DNA of 64,000 nt from Vesta saturnalis (taxonomy: Eukaryota > Arthropoda > Insecta > Coleoptera > Lampyridae), in NCBI GenBank assembly GCA_036346205.1, contig JARFJB010001278.1, positions 6,372,501-6,436,500 of the forward strand. The letters run 5' to 3'. Numbering within the stretch: position 1 is the first letter of the stretch; every line of letters starts with the position of its first letter. Positions 11,151 through 21,400 of this stretch are shown here, piece after piece. Both the position numbers and the translations under genes were made by a program. Below the pieces are notes generated by a model. The model saw only the letters and a list, made by a program, of their open reading frames with translations, was not told the origin of the DNA and ran no database searches.

Positions 11151-11255
11151 AAAATAATTAGGTGGAAAATATGGTCGCCCACGTGGGCCTGACCGGAAGT
11201 GACGTCAAAATCAAGATGGCGTCAAGTGTCCCCTTTCTACTAATAACACTATTGA

Positions 11256-11900
11256 ATGGGGCCGCTTATGTATTTAATGGCTAGAACATATAAAATTACA
11301 CTTCGTTTTAATAGGGTTATCAACTGCTCCTAATTGCAAGGTTGTTAAAACACGTCCTTGTCACGTACAGGTGATACTTCGAAATGTTTACCTAGTGCAC
11401 TCCTGTAAATGCATCATACAATTAAAAGAAGAACAAAAAGGCCATTTGATATAAAAAGATGATTAAAATTGTATTTCAATTTTAAAAATCAAGTGCTGTA
11501 TTATGAGGTCAATCGGCCCAGACATGTAAAATAGGCTTTTTTTAACTATGTCCATATAAATTGTTAAAATAATATAAGAATAAAAAGTGCCCATGTATTT
11601 AAAGATTACTACAGAAGACTGTTCGGTAATAAAATGGTAAAAGGGTTCTTTTAATACAGAGGTCTTAGATTTTAAGTTGACGTGTATTTTTACATTTAGT
11701 TAATTAAAATTATTTTTCAATGAGTGTTTATGTCGTGATGAATATGTTATAAAAGCGCTTAGCTAAATAAAAACGTTATTATAATTATTACATTTCTTTT
11801 AATGCCCATTTTGGCTTCGTATGTACAAATTATATTATAACCTAACTTCACCTTCAACAATAAGGTCATTTGGTATTAAAAGATAAACATCACACTTATT
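11256..11900. other. AT-rich spacer with a TATAAAAGCG motif
   Basis: No gene is visible. At 11749-11765 the motif ATAAAAGCGCTTAGCTA closely resembles the TATA region at 12216-12240, so an upstream duplicate of the polymerase promoter may lie here. About 11770-11815 is a diverged match to the 30215-31041 miniature family end. Confidence 0.45.
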
Positions 11901-11904
11901 TTAC

Positions 11905-12190
11905 TTTGAGAAAGTCATCGGTGTTGAAGTTAGCCATAGACGAAGACGGCCTTGAAGTTAGCTTTGCGAATTTTTCAATTCAGCCTTGGAATTGTTTAAG
12001 TTGACATGAATTTATACCTATTAATTAATCATGCTAAGAAAAATTAAAATTATTACACTACCATTTGTAGGTTTTGATCTCTTATTTATTTACAACAAAC
12101 TCATTTACCTTGAGAAAGTCATCGGCCTTGAAGCTAGCCATAGACGAAATCGGCCTTGAAGTTAGCCTTGTGAATTTCAAAACAACTTAA
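11905..12190 (+). repeat. Two direct copies of an 80-bp promoter-proximal repeat
   Basis: The copies lie at about 11905-11990 and 12108-12190. Each holds TTGAGAAAGTCATCGG, then GCCATAGACGAA and CGGCCTTGAAGTTAGC. They end about 25 bp before the TATA box of the polymerase gene, so they are candidates for a duplicated upstream control region, although a simple tandem duplication with no role is equally possible. Confidence 0.7.
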
Positions 12191-12215
12191 TTTGACGTTT
12201 GACCCTGTAAAATAC

Positions 12216-12223
12216 TATAAAAG
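12216..12223 (+). promoter_or_regulatory. TATA box of the polymerase-like gene
   Basis: TATAAAAG lies about 35 bp upstream of the first open coding segment (about 12251) and directly follows the duplicated 80-bp repeat. Spacing fits an RNA polymerase II core promoter; activity cannot be judged. Confidence 0.5.
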
Positions 12224-12250
12224 CGTGCGCTTAGTTTAGCTAATTTAGTT

Positions 12251-14180
12251 TTGTTGCGAAGAGCATTACGTTACCTTAGCTATGGAGTCTTTATAAACGT
12301 TAACCAAATTCTTGAGTTGTTCAGTGCTGACTCGTTAACCGAAGAGGGGTTGAAAAATGCTTATAATACTGTTACTTATAAGATGTTGTGTGAAATTGAC
12401 ACTATCGATTCGATAAAGGTTTATAATAATTTTGTGGAGGATGCACAACGGGTTGGTGGAGTGTAAGTATATGCTAGTTTTTTTATTTTTAAATTTCATT
12501 TTTTTTAAGCTCTGCCCAGGTTAACATGGAGGATGTGTTTGACGATGATGGGATGATGAAAACTACAGCTGCGGGGGATTTGATAACGGTACGTCTTTTA
12601 ATTTTCTATTGTCTCGCTTATTGAATGAGTACATTACAGGCGCAAGACCAATCGGGCTCAGGTTCCCAGCAACAGGCCGGACCATCCTCCTCCCAAATGG
12701 GGTTCAATCATATTAATATAATAGGAAAGTCAGATAGTAAATTCATCAAAAAATTAAGCACCACATGTAAAACATTAAGATTTAGTTTTAATGACGATAC
12801 GTGCAAGGATAATCCCTTAACACGGCTACAGGTAAAATATACCATTTACTAAAAATCTTGTTTATCTAATACATATCTTTTTTTAGAGTGCATTCGAGTA
12901 GTTGTATGCATACACTATCAAGGATGCAGCTCCGTCAGACCGTGTAGGGATTACGTTAAGAAATCCGAATTTCCCGGACAAACCAATTGGTCTGTCATTT
13001 AGAAGGGTGGACCAGCTGTCGGTGAAAATGATAATGTCGCTACTTGAAAAGGTAATGCACAGCAATGCTGGTTATTTCTCGAGTGACTTGTTAGTTTTAA
13101 ATGTGGATAGAGTGTCGGTACCTGTAGGCTATGGACGCAAAAATCTGACGGGTTTAAAATTTGAAGATTTTTGTAAGGTTAAAAAGCAGGGTATTGTCGT
13201 TGTACCAGCAGGAATCAACGAAAACAATTGTCTAGCACGAGCCATAGTCCTAGCAATAGCGTTTAGAAATAACGATACAATGCGGAGTAGCATGGCATTG
13301 GGTTATCCCTTACTTCAAGCACGAGCTGTACAACTCTGCCAAAACAGCGCTGTAGATCTTAGTCAGGGTGGTAGTTACGAACACATTCAAGCATTTCAAA
13401 ATCATTTAGCTTCATATACCATTGTAGTTTATAATTCGCGCGTAGGTGATTCAGTTTATTTTGAAGGCCCTAGGGAACCGGGTAGGGTAGTTTTAAATTT
13501 AATAGTCGAGGATGGGCACTATAACGTAATTACTAGTCTCACTTCAGCATTACTTGTAGTTATTACTGCGAACAGTGTAAAAAGCGTTGTAATAACAAAA
13601 ACGGCATGCGAAATGTATGTATCAGTGTCCTAGCTGTCATAAAAACCACCGTGTTCCGTTCAAAATCCCAAAATTGCGTGCAATGATTGCAAAAGAGATT
13701 GTTACGTGCAGAAATGGCTTAGAAACCATAAGGATGCTAAACTATGTGAAAATTGCGTAGGTGTTTAAAGTATCTGAAAACCATTGAAGTAAAGGGTAAA
13801 CATAGGTGCGAATACAGCTATTGCTCCACGTGCATGAACGAAAAGCCTATTGGTCATCTTTGTTACATGCCTGTTAACAAGGTACGACGCGACGGTAGTG
13901 ATGGTAAACCATCTACGTTTTACGATTTGGAGTGCATGCAAGAGAAGGTATGTGAGAGGGCGAGTGATCGATTTCTGCATGAGCCCAATCTATGCGTGGC
14001 CGCGAATGTTTGTTCCACTTTTATTCAGCGCATCGACAATTTTGATGAGCGATGATCATCGTGTAGTGAAAGAGTGCACATTTTCAGAGAAAATCCCGTT
14101 GAATCGTTTCTGTCGTATGTTGCCGATAGAGCGCGAAAATTTAAAGTTACATGCATTGCGCATAATATGAAAAGGTACAA
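12251..14180 (+). pseudogene. Polinton/Maverick-type DNA polymerase B, N-terminal half, broken
   Basis: Four exons with short introns can be followed: up to 12462 (donor GTAAGT), 12520-12588, 12640-12831 (donor GTAAAA) and from 12887. The protein has an N-terminal segment (RRALRYLSYGV..), a Ser/Gln/Pro linker and then a domain with PVGYGRKNLTGLKFEDFCKV and NENNCLARAIVLAIAF. Next come cysteine-rich zinc-binding stretches (YYCEQCKKRCN at about 13570; CNDCKRDCYVQKWLRNH at about 13682; CSTCMNEKPIGHLCYMP at about 13828), and the start of the exonuclease domain of family B polymerases (FYDLE at about 13920; FKVTCIAHNM at about 14140). This order is typical of polymerases of Polintons and related virus-like elements. 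Damage includes an in-frame TAG at about 12899 and several frameshifts (about 13550, 13650, 13750 and 14050). The polymerase palm is absent because the frame runs into the inverted end at about 14176. A non-functional relic. Confidence 0.72.
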
Positions 14181-14245
14181 TGGGGTTTTGTGCCACGTGG
14201 GGCATCCTTGTGACATCAAAATCCAAGATGGCGCATGGTTTTGGG
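14176..14245 (-). repeat. Right inverted end, inner part
   Basis: GCCACGTGGGGCATCCTTG then TGACATCAAAATCCAAGATGG is the inverse of 3146-3185. The coding frame of the polymerase relic reads straight into it. Confidence 0.65.
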
Positions 14246-15150
14246 CTAAATCTCTATAATTATGCGTTTTTTCGAAAAGGCCATACTTTGCAAAATTAAA
14301 GTAGACAAAATTTACTGCGAGTTCGATATATAATAATTCTTTCTACGACCAACTACCTCGCTAGAGCGCACTAAAAATGGTCAGAATTCCCAAAAATTAA
14401 AAACTCTAAATACTGCCGTTTTACCGCTTAGGTTGGTAAATTGCACTGATCTATGCATAAACTGCGTTCACAGATAATGCAAGAAAATATCGGTGGCTCT
14501 AGACCAACAAGTGGACGAGGCTGAAGATTTGGATCTCCAAGAAGAACTTGGTCTTCAGTTTCCTACCCTTGAGGAAGCCTTAGCAGCACAGGAGGAAGAA
14601 GCAGCTGCCTATCTCCTCTCGGGCCCACCTACAAAAAAGGGGCGGATGGAATGCCGACCTTCAACCTGTACCTATTCATGAGATTATTACCTTTACTAAA
14701 ACAATTTCTTATACATTTCATTATACTGTTTCTGCCAAGTATCATGTAATTTTAATTTAAACAGATAAGTAATTCTAGGTTTTTTGACTCTTTTGTCTCT
14801 AATTTTTTCGATTTGATTTTAGACAGATATTTCTTTCATGTGAGGCTTGTGGTCAGCGGACACACTAGTTTGTTTATTGTTGCGTGTATTTCATTAAGTT
14901 TAGTATCATAAATAGCCAAATTATCGCAATATTGGTCGTTTTCACAAAAACCTGATGTAACACGGCTAAATTTAGCGTTTTTCTTAATTTTTCGGAATTC
15001 TGGTCCTTTTTAGTGCGCTCTAGCGGCGCAACGGTTGGTCGTAAAAAGAATTATTATATATGAAACTTATAGTAAATTTTGTCTACTTTAATTTTCCAAA
15101 GCATGGTCTTTTTGAAAAACGCATAATTGCCGAGATTCAGCCAAAATTCA
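14245..15150. mobile_element. Inverted-repeat element splitting the right end
   Basis: Arms at about 14245-14400 and 14975-15150 are inverse copies: ATTATGCGTTTTTCGAAAA-like, AAAGTAGACAAAATTTACT, TATATAATAATTCTTT, CGCTAGAGCGCACTAAAAA and GAATTC in mirrored order. The arms are about 150 bp with some differences. This element separates the two parts of the right inverted end of the 12-kb unit (14176-14245 and 15190-15300), so it inserted later or is an internal inverted part of the unit. No target duplication was identified. Confidence 0.6.
14493..14681 (+). CDS. Small acidic open frame, unknown
   Basis: An open frame of about 62 codons within the inverted-repeat element, starting with an ATG-less or GTG-type first codon (no AUG start is present at its head). 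The protein is rich in Glu, Leu and Ala (LQEELGLQFPTLEEALAAQE) and then has GPPTKKGRMECRPSTCTYS at the end. The acidic stretch followed by a basic, Cys-containing tail is reminiscent of transposase C-termini, but I do not recognise a family. It may be the last fragment of the element's own transposase or chance. Confidence 0.25.
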   Translation: MALDQQVDEAEDLDLQEELGLQFPTLEEALAAQEEEAAAYLLSGPPTKKGRMECRPSTCTYS

Positions 15151-15189
15151 AAATTGCCTAAATTTGGATGTTTTTGAAAACGTCCAAAT

Positions 15190-15300
15190 TCCGTGGATAA
15201 TAGCGAACCTCAGATTCGTGTCCGGTGACCCAAAAAACAAAGAATAAATGTGATTACGGCTGTACCTAAAATTTCCGCTAACTGCCCTTTTTAACCCTAA
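15190..15300 (-). repeat. Right inverted end, outer part
   Basis: Contains CAGATTCGTGTCCGGTGACC, CAAAAAACAAAGAATAAATG and CCGCTAACTGCCC, the inverse of 3014-3100. Confidence 0.65.
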
Positions 15301-15389
15301 ATTGACTAGCCTATTTGGTGCATGCGAAAATTATCTGTCCATAATTTTACTAATATCTAATTACATAATATAATTGAAACTATCTTTAG

Positions 15390-15620
15390 CTAAAATTTGT
15401 TAGTTATTTAAACATCTCGTTTTTTTTGCAATCAGTGTATCATACTATTATACAACCGCTTTCGTAATACGTTCATAATGAAAATTGGCAACATTGTATA
15501 AACAAAATCATAATTTATACCGCATTCAAAATTTTCGGTGCAGAACAACACATGACCTTTTAACCTACAAAGTGGAAATTTAACGAAATGAAACAATTTC
15601 TGTACTTTATAAAGAAAAGT
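15390..15620. repeat. Diverged copy of the GGAACA-type miniature family
   Basis: GGTGCAGAACAACACATGACC, then TTTTAACCTACAAAGTGG and TTTAACGAAATGAAA at about 15537-15605, match the left end of the 30215-31041 element. The adjacent GGCAACATTGTATAAAC (about 15486) matches, inverted, the interior near 30900. Confidence 0.55.
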
Positions 15621-18480
15621 TATGTGAAATTAAATTATCTTTAAAGAATATGTCCTCACAGTTTCTTATAAAATTAATCACTATTTAGATTGTTACACGT
15701 CCAATCCGCACTAGGCGTCGCATATACTTACATTAGTAAGCGGATTGCCAAGCCAGCGACAGTGGAAATGGGCGGGGTCGAGATAAGGAGTAAAATGATT
15801 GAATAACAAGCTCAAACACCTTTCACTTACCATAAATTCATAACTTATATAGCTCAGTCTGGGAAATATGTCCCTTGGCGCCACCTCAATCTTAAATTTT
15901 GCTAAACTAAATCGTCTTAGATCCTATCTAACTGTGGAACAGGATTGCATCCTACTCAGTAAATTCATATCTATAAATTTATATTTCTAACTGTTATAAA
16001 ACTTTGAATTAAATAAATGTTCCCAATTTAGAAAATTCTAAACAAAATAAACGAAATCGGTTTGACAACGAATTGTTATCTTTAAAAAAACAGTGTTCGT
16101 TGATTGCTCAATAATTCAACGTTATAATGATTAGTACTTGTATCATCAATAGAATTGTTATATTTTATTAGTACTTTATCTTTAAAATCGTATTTAGATA
16201 TTCATTAACATGTTTAAGCTTTAATACTTCCAAACGGTAATGTAGGCTGAATATAAGTACTTTGTTGGCAGTGTTCTGTGTTCTGCTTTAATATTTCAAA
16301 GCTAAAATGAAATTTTGTGACCGATCTGGTTCATTACGCAATTTCCAATCGATCCTTAAATTCGAAAATATGCAAAGACTAATTTCGCTTATCAGAAGGT
16401 GTAACCAGTTAGGCACACGATTGACACAAATAAACGACAAAGTAAATTATCAGGGGATGTATATTGACAAATTGTGATATAAAATATATACAATGGCCTG
16501 GTTAACAAAACCCACCCATAAATACGTTACGATTAAAATTTCCCCTTTCTTAAAACTAAACACAATAAAATAATTAAAGTTCGATTACCTTTTGAATGAA
16601 TGAGGCGTACTTAATGCAACAATAACAGTAAAAAAATGTATACTTAAATGATAATTGTACTTGTTTTGGTTCAATAAAATTCTTAAACATAATCCTTACT
16701 TATCACATTAACTAATCAATTTTCGGTGCTGTAGTTGTAGTCCATATGGTCTGCTTCCGGTAATCCTTTTAAAAATTCTTAGATGCACTAAGCACAAACG
16801 CGAGAGGTATCCGTATTCACCCTACGCGCTCGCCTAAAGTACTCACTAACGGTCTATGGTTTGTTCATTCGTGTCCTGGTATAGCAGCTCCTTATCCTAA
16901 GAACACATCACCTTATACTGTGATGTTTGCCATTCAAAACATTTACTACAACAAAATAATGGTTATATATATGTTCTTATATGCTTTCATACAATCACTT
17001 TGGTATTGCTAATGATTGCACGCATTCAATGTCAAAATGATCACCAATACTTTAACTAAATTTCACAAACTTTTATTTCGGTAGCATAAATGGTCCAGGT
17101 CTCTTTATAATAACCTTAGGTAACACGTCTCACAATCGCACACCAATAACAAAATATTTGCTGTATTAACTTCTAATCTGCCTAAGCACTTTTTATTTCT
17201 TGAAGAAAATCACTAATGTTTTCCTTCAACTCACAATGTATTACACTAGTTATTTCTGAATGTCTATACGATTTATCCCTTAAGGGTTAATGCAGTAGCT
17301 AAACAGGCACCTGCTAAACTATAATTTTCACAAAGAAACTCCAACAACTATCACGCGCGCAACTCGTATTCAAAAACCTCTAACCATCTAGCTCACTTAC
17401 TACTTTTAACTCCCCTCCCTCCAATTTGGGCACTTGCTTAAATACCTTCTACCCGCCATATAACCAACACGTCACAATAAATGCGCGCCAAGATCAAAAT
17501 TCACCTATCACAACTGAGTATTTCCTGCGTTTCCACATCGCGTTACAATGTCCAACATGCTACCCTTATACAACACTCGCTGCCATCATTATTTTGCGTG
17601 AAAATTTATAAAATCTCCTCTAATAAATCATCTATCCTCACAGTATCCATTCAACATATTCACAAGGTTATATCTCAACTTTCCATGCAAATCTCACGTG
17701 TGCGCGGATTCTATTTACTTCCGCATCATTTTCGCGAAATTATCCCATTCTAATGTCCCTTTACGTACACATAATCATTCACTTTACCAATATTGCACAA
17801 CATTACAAAAGTTTCTACAAACAATAATATGCATCCATATTCCTTACTGTGCATGAATATAATTTCAATATGTCACAACTCACTCACTCATACGTCTACA
17901 ACCATTTCTTTTTGGTTCAAATTCCTTCATACACAGTAGTAAAAGACCAGTAGTTTTACCAGTGTCGTGTCAATAAAAATTTACCCAAAACATTATTTCT
18001 CAATCAAATTTAACTCTTTGAACGCGAAAATCCTTCTATGACATTCAAATATTCCTTCATATGATAACTAAGGCTTCATTAAAAATCCAGTGGAGTATCA
18101 TTTACACAACTTACATTATTCATACACAAAAAAAATTCTTTTCACGCAAACTCACTTCAGCTGCACTCAAAACACGTTACATACGTTATCAAAATACTAC
18201 ACATACACGGTGCGTCAAAATAACCTTACAAGATATTGAACCAATTTAAACAAACCTTAGGATTTTTTGCCGCCAAATTACGCCTTGCGTCAAAAAACTT
18301 CACAGAACATAATTAACCGATATGTTTAAAATCTATATGTAGATATCTTATATTTTTGAAATATGCAGCTGTTTCACAAATATTTCGTAAAAATAAAAAA
18401 CGGTCCCTAATAAACCGCCCTCGCCGTTGCTGGGCTTCTTCTAAAATCTATTCAGCTCCCAGAGAAATTAAAATTTCAGG
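15620..18480. other. AT-rich unassigned DNA
   Basis: No coding region is supported. 17340-18250 is C/T- and A-rich with short open frames of no recognisable family. GGTGCGTCAAAATAACCTTA at 18210-18229 resembles terminal sequences of Tc1/mariner-type elements, but no inverted partner was found. Confidence 0.5.
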
Positions 18481-18529
18481 TATGACGTGTTATGGTTCTG
18501 GAGTTCACAAACACGCACTGGCGTAAGCG

Positions 18530-18633
18530 CACCCACACACACACGCACGCACGTACGAACGCACGCACGCTCACATGCACATACACAACACACACACACA
18601 CACACATACATACACACACACACGACATACACA

Positions 18634-18685
<52 letters not shown>

Positions 18686-18796
18686 GAGAGATACGCAGAC
18701 AAGCAGACACGATGACGCGCAGACACGCAGACTCGCAGGCACGTAGGCTCACGTACGCACGCACGCACCCACACACACGCACGCACGCACGCACGG

Positions 18797-18878
<82 letters not shown>

Positions 18879-18885
18879 CACACAC

Positions 18886-18984
<99 letters not shown>

Positions 18985-19780
18985 AGACACAGACACAGAC
19001 ACAGACACAGACACAGAACACAGAACACAGAACACAGAACACAGAGAGCACAGAGCAAGCAGCAGAGAGCACAGAGAGCACAGAGAGCACAGAGAGCACA
19101 GAGAGCACAGAGAGCACAGAGAGCACAGAGAGCACAGAGAGCACAGAGAGCACAGAGAGCACAGAGAGCACAGAGAGCACAGAGAGCACAGAGAGCACAG
19201 AGAGCAGAGCACAGAGAGCACAGAGAGCACAGAGAGCACAGAGAGCACAGAGAGCACAGAGAGCACAGAGAGCACAGAGAGCACAGAGAGCACAGAGAGC
19301 ACAGAGAGCACAGAGAGCACAGAGCACAGAGCACAGAGGCACAGAGCACAGAGCACAGAGCACAGAGCACAGAGCACAGAGCACAGAGCACAGAGCACAG
19401 AGCACGAGCACAGCACGGCACGGACACGGACACGGACACGGACACGGACACGGACACGGACACGGACACGGACACGGACACGGACACGGACACGGACACG
19501 GACACGGACACGGACACGGACACGGACACGGACACGGACACGGACACGGACACGGACACGGACACGGACACGGACACGGACACGGACACGGACACGGACA
19601 CGGACACGGACACGGACACGGACACGGACACGGACACGGACACGGACACGGACACGGACACGGACACGGACACGGACACGGACACGGACACGGACACGGA
19701 CACGGACACGGACACGGACACGGACACGGACACGGACACGGACACGGACACGGACACGAACACGGACACGGACACGGACC
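18530..19780 (+). repeat. Compound microsatellite, nearly T-free on the + strand
   Basis: Blocks follow one another: CACGCA/CACA mixture (18530-18830), (CA)n (18830-18980), CACAGA hexamers (18980-19040), CACAGAGAG decamers of the form GAGAGCACA (19040-19330), GAGCACA heptamers (19330-19405), and CACGGA hexamers (19411-19778). Neighbouring motifs differ by one or two bases or one insertion, as if each array grew from a variant of the previous one. The long open frames on both strands (Thr-Asp, Arg-Val, Ser-Val and Cys-Val dipeptide polymers) are artefacts of the period and not genes. Confidence 0.95.
19411..19778 (+). repeat. (GGACAC)n hexamer array
   Basis: About 60 almost perfect copies; one visible interruption (GAACAC) occurs near 19760. 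Confidence 0.97.
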
Positions 19781-19789
19781 GAAATTTGT

Positions 19790-20435
19790 CTCACATCAAA
19801 TTAGAGCTTTGTGGCAGAACATCTGAAATGCGCCAACTAAACTCCTTAATATGGTCGAGTGGTTGGAATAAAAATTTTAAAAAATCATCTCCGCAAGTGG
19901 TTGTCGCAAGCTGATTGCTAGTGTAATAGCCGATTGCAATTGACGTCTGCAATTAACGCTCACCGTCACACCAATGATTCACGTATGGAAGTAATAATAG
20001 TAAAAATAGTTTTTATTTGATCATCAAAAAAATGTTTCGGTAGTATGATTCATTCTAACCGCTGGGTGTGGATATCGCTTTTCTTGCTCCAGGGGCTGAC
20101 AATAAATCCTGCAGTGTCAAGAAATAATACATTACCCCTCGTCTTTAGACCGATGCTAAACCTGTACAGCTTCCAAACTGGTCCACCAGGCAGCCACAGT
20201 GGACGTTAGGCTGTTGAAGGTACTTTTAAAATGATAACTAGTTCGGACCAGAAGGTGGTTTAGGGCACAGACAAAGGTCACAGTTTTATCCTTACGAACA
20301 CGGTTTTATCACCAATTATTGATGAGTAATAATTGAATTTTATAATACGATCAAAATCTAATCAGCTCCAGGAGAAATGATAGCAAGCTTAAATACGACA
20401 TCTTAGCTACGTACGTGTTGTTCTGCACTGATCGT
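19790..20435. other. Unassigned DNA
   Basis: No recognisable gene; contains a moderately GC-richer stretch (20080-20290) without an open frame of note. Confidence 0.5.
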
Positions 20436-20439
20436 GGTT

Positions 20440-20566
20440 ACTAACATATATCCACACACACTCGCGCACGTCCGCACACTCGCACACGCACACGTACGCG
20501 CACACACACAAACACACACACACTCACACGCACACGCACACGCACACGCACACACACACGCAGACG

Positions 20567-20597
<31 letters not shown>

Positions 20598-20625
20598 TGC
20601 ACACGCACACGCGCAAGCACAGTTT
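20440..20625 (+). repeat. CACACG/CACACA microsatellite
   Basis: Degenerate (CA)n with CACACG units abutting the mariner fossil. Confidence 0.95.
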
Positions 20626-21400
20626 AAGAAATTTTATCGAAAGAAGGCAGTAGCTCGAAATATATCCATGAGAGAATGGTGGCAGTGTTCAGATGAGACA
20701 GTGAATCCATTCATGGTGACTCATGATGTGGAAAACCTCTGGGATCACGAACTGACGAAATAATCAAGAAAATGGATTATTTGGTGTTGATTGACCACTG
20801 AGTAAAAGTTTCTGGAATGAGCAAAGTGATGGCACGAATAAAAAGTGTGTGGACGACAAATTTCCGAGGAGAATTTGACTGTTTTCCCTCCATGTAACTG
20901 TAACTGACCCTACCACGAAGTAAAAGTCATTCATAAGGGCTCGCCATCAGTCAAGAAGGCGAAAACGCAATTTTCTGGGGGAAAGTGATGGTCAGAGTTT
21001 TCTGTGACGCTGAGAAGATTCTCTTAATTGAGTATATGTCAAACGAGGAATGTATGCGAAGACACAATTAAGAACTTGAATGCAATTATACACGAAAAGA
21101 GACGCCACAATAATGCTTAGAAAACTCTGCTTCTGCATGACAACTGCATGGTGCGTCGCATAAAGCACGAATTGTTCAAGAAGTAATCATAGAATACGGT
21201 TTTAAGGAATTACAAGATCCACTTTACAGTCCCGACCTCGCCCTTTGACTATTAGCTCTTTTTCAAACTCAAAAAACTCTTGAGAGAGTGTCGCTTTTTA
21301 TTGAATGTCGACTTAGAAAAAGAATGTTTTTTCGAAGGCATAGCGTTTTTAGAAAGCGTTGGACTATGTATTACTGTTAATGGTTCTTGCGTTATTTGTC
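20626..21400 (+). pseudogene. mariner transposase fossil
   Basis: Scattered frames read as a mariner transposase. They give a remnant with REWWQCSDETVNPF near the start, then the core segment GSPSVKKAKTQFSGGKVMV with FCDAEKILLIEYM around 20940-21040. A damaged copy of the second catalytic region (HDNCMVRR, about 21138-21161) is followed by the C-terminal YSPDLAL (about 21227-21247). In mariners these surround the catalytic aspartates, with the last in SPDLAP.D. Stops and frameshifts are numerous, the N-terminal helix-turn-helix region is missing or unreadable, and no inverted ends were recognised. An old, dead copy. Confidence 0.72.

Larger units (their letters stand above)
7613..11255 (-). 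repeat. Right arm of the 7-kb quasi-palindrome
   Basis: This is the inverse of 4303-7221, block for block. It is about 720 bp longer because one unit ((TA)n + GCGACGGAGAATTG block + GAGAGAAC array) is present twice: 8308-9087 and 7866-8307. Outer parts such as 9760-10440 match the left arm with very few visible differences. Confidence 0.9.
2990..15300 (+). mobile_element. 12.3-kb composite unit with inverted ends and truncated Polinton-type polymerase
   Basis: The outer ends are inverted copies of each other. On the left, about 3014-3100, lie GTTAGCG, AATCACATTTATTCTTT, GTTTTTTGG and CGAATCTGAG. Reading inward from the right, about 15300-15190, the same blocks occur in the same order. A second shared block, GCCATCTTGGATTTTGA followed by (C/T)GTCACAAGGATGCCCCA(C/T)GTGG, lies at 3146-3185 and, inverted, at 14190-14232. 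Between the ends are short tandem repeats, a 7-kb quasi-palindrome (4303-11255) and a degraded protein-primed-type DNA polymerase B gene (12251-14180). Polintons/Mavericks are large virus-like DNA transposons with inverted ends and such a polymerase. No integrase, packaging ATPase, protease or capsid gene is visible, so this would be a deletion derivative. Exact ends and target duplication could not be fixed. Confidence 0.55.

Noticed and set aside
13765..14219. Minus-strand open frames
   Set aside because: Both are antisense to readable polymerase text on the plus strand.
18487..19914. Very long open frames on both strands (up to about 475 codons)
   Set aside because: They lie within microsatellites whose period is a multiple of three; products are dipeptide polymers and all frames are open at once.
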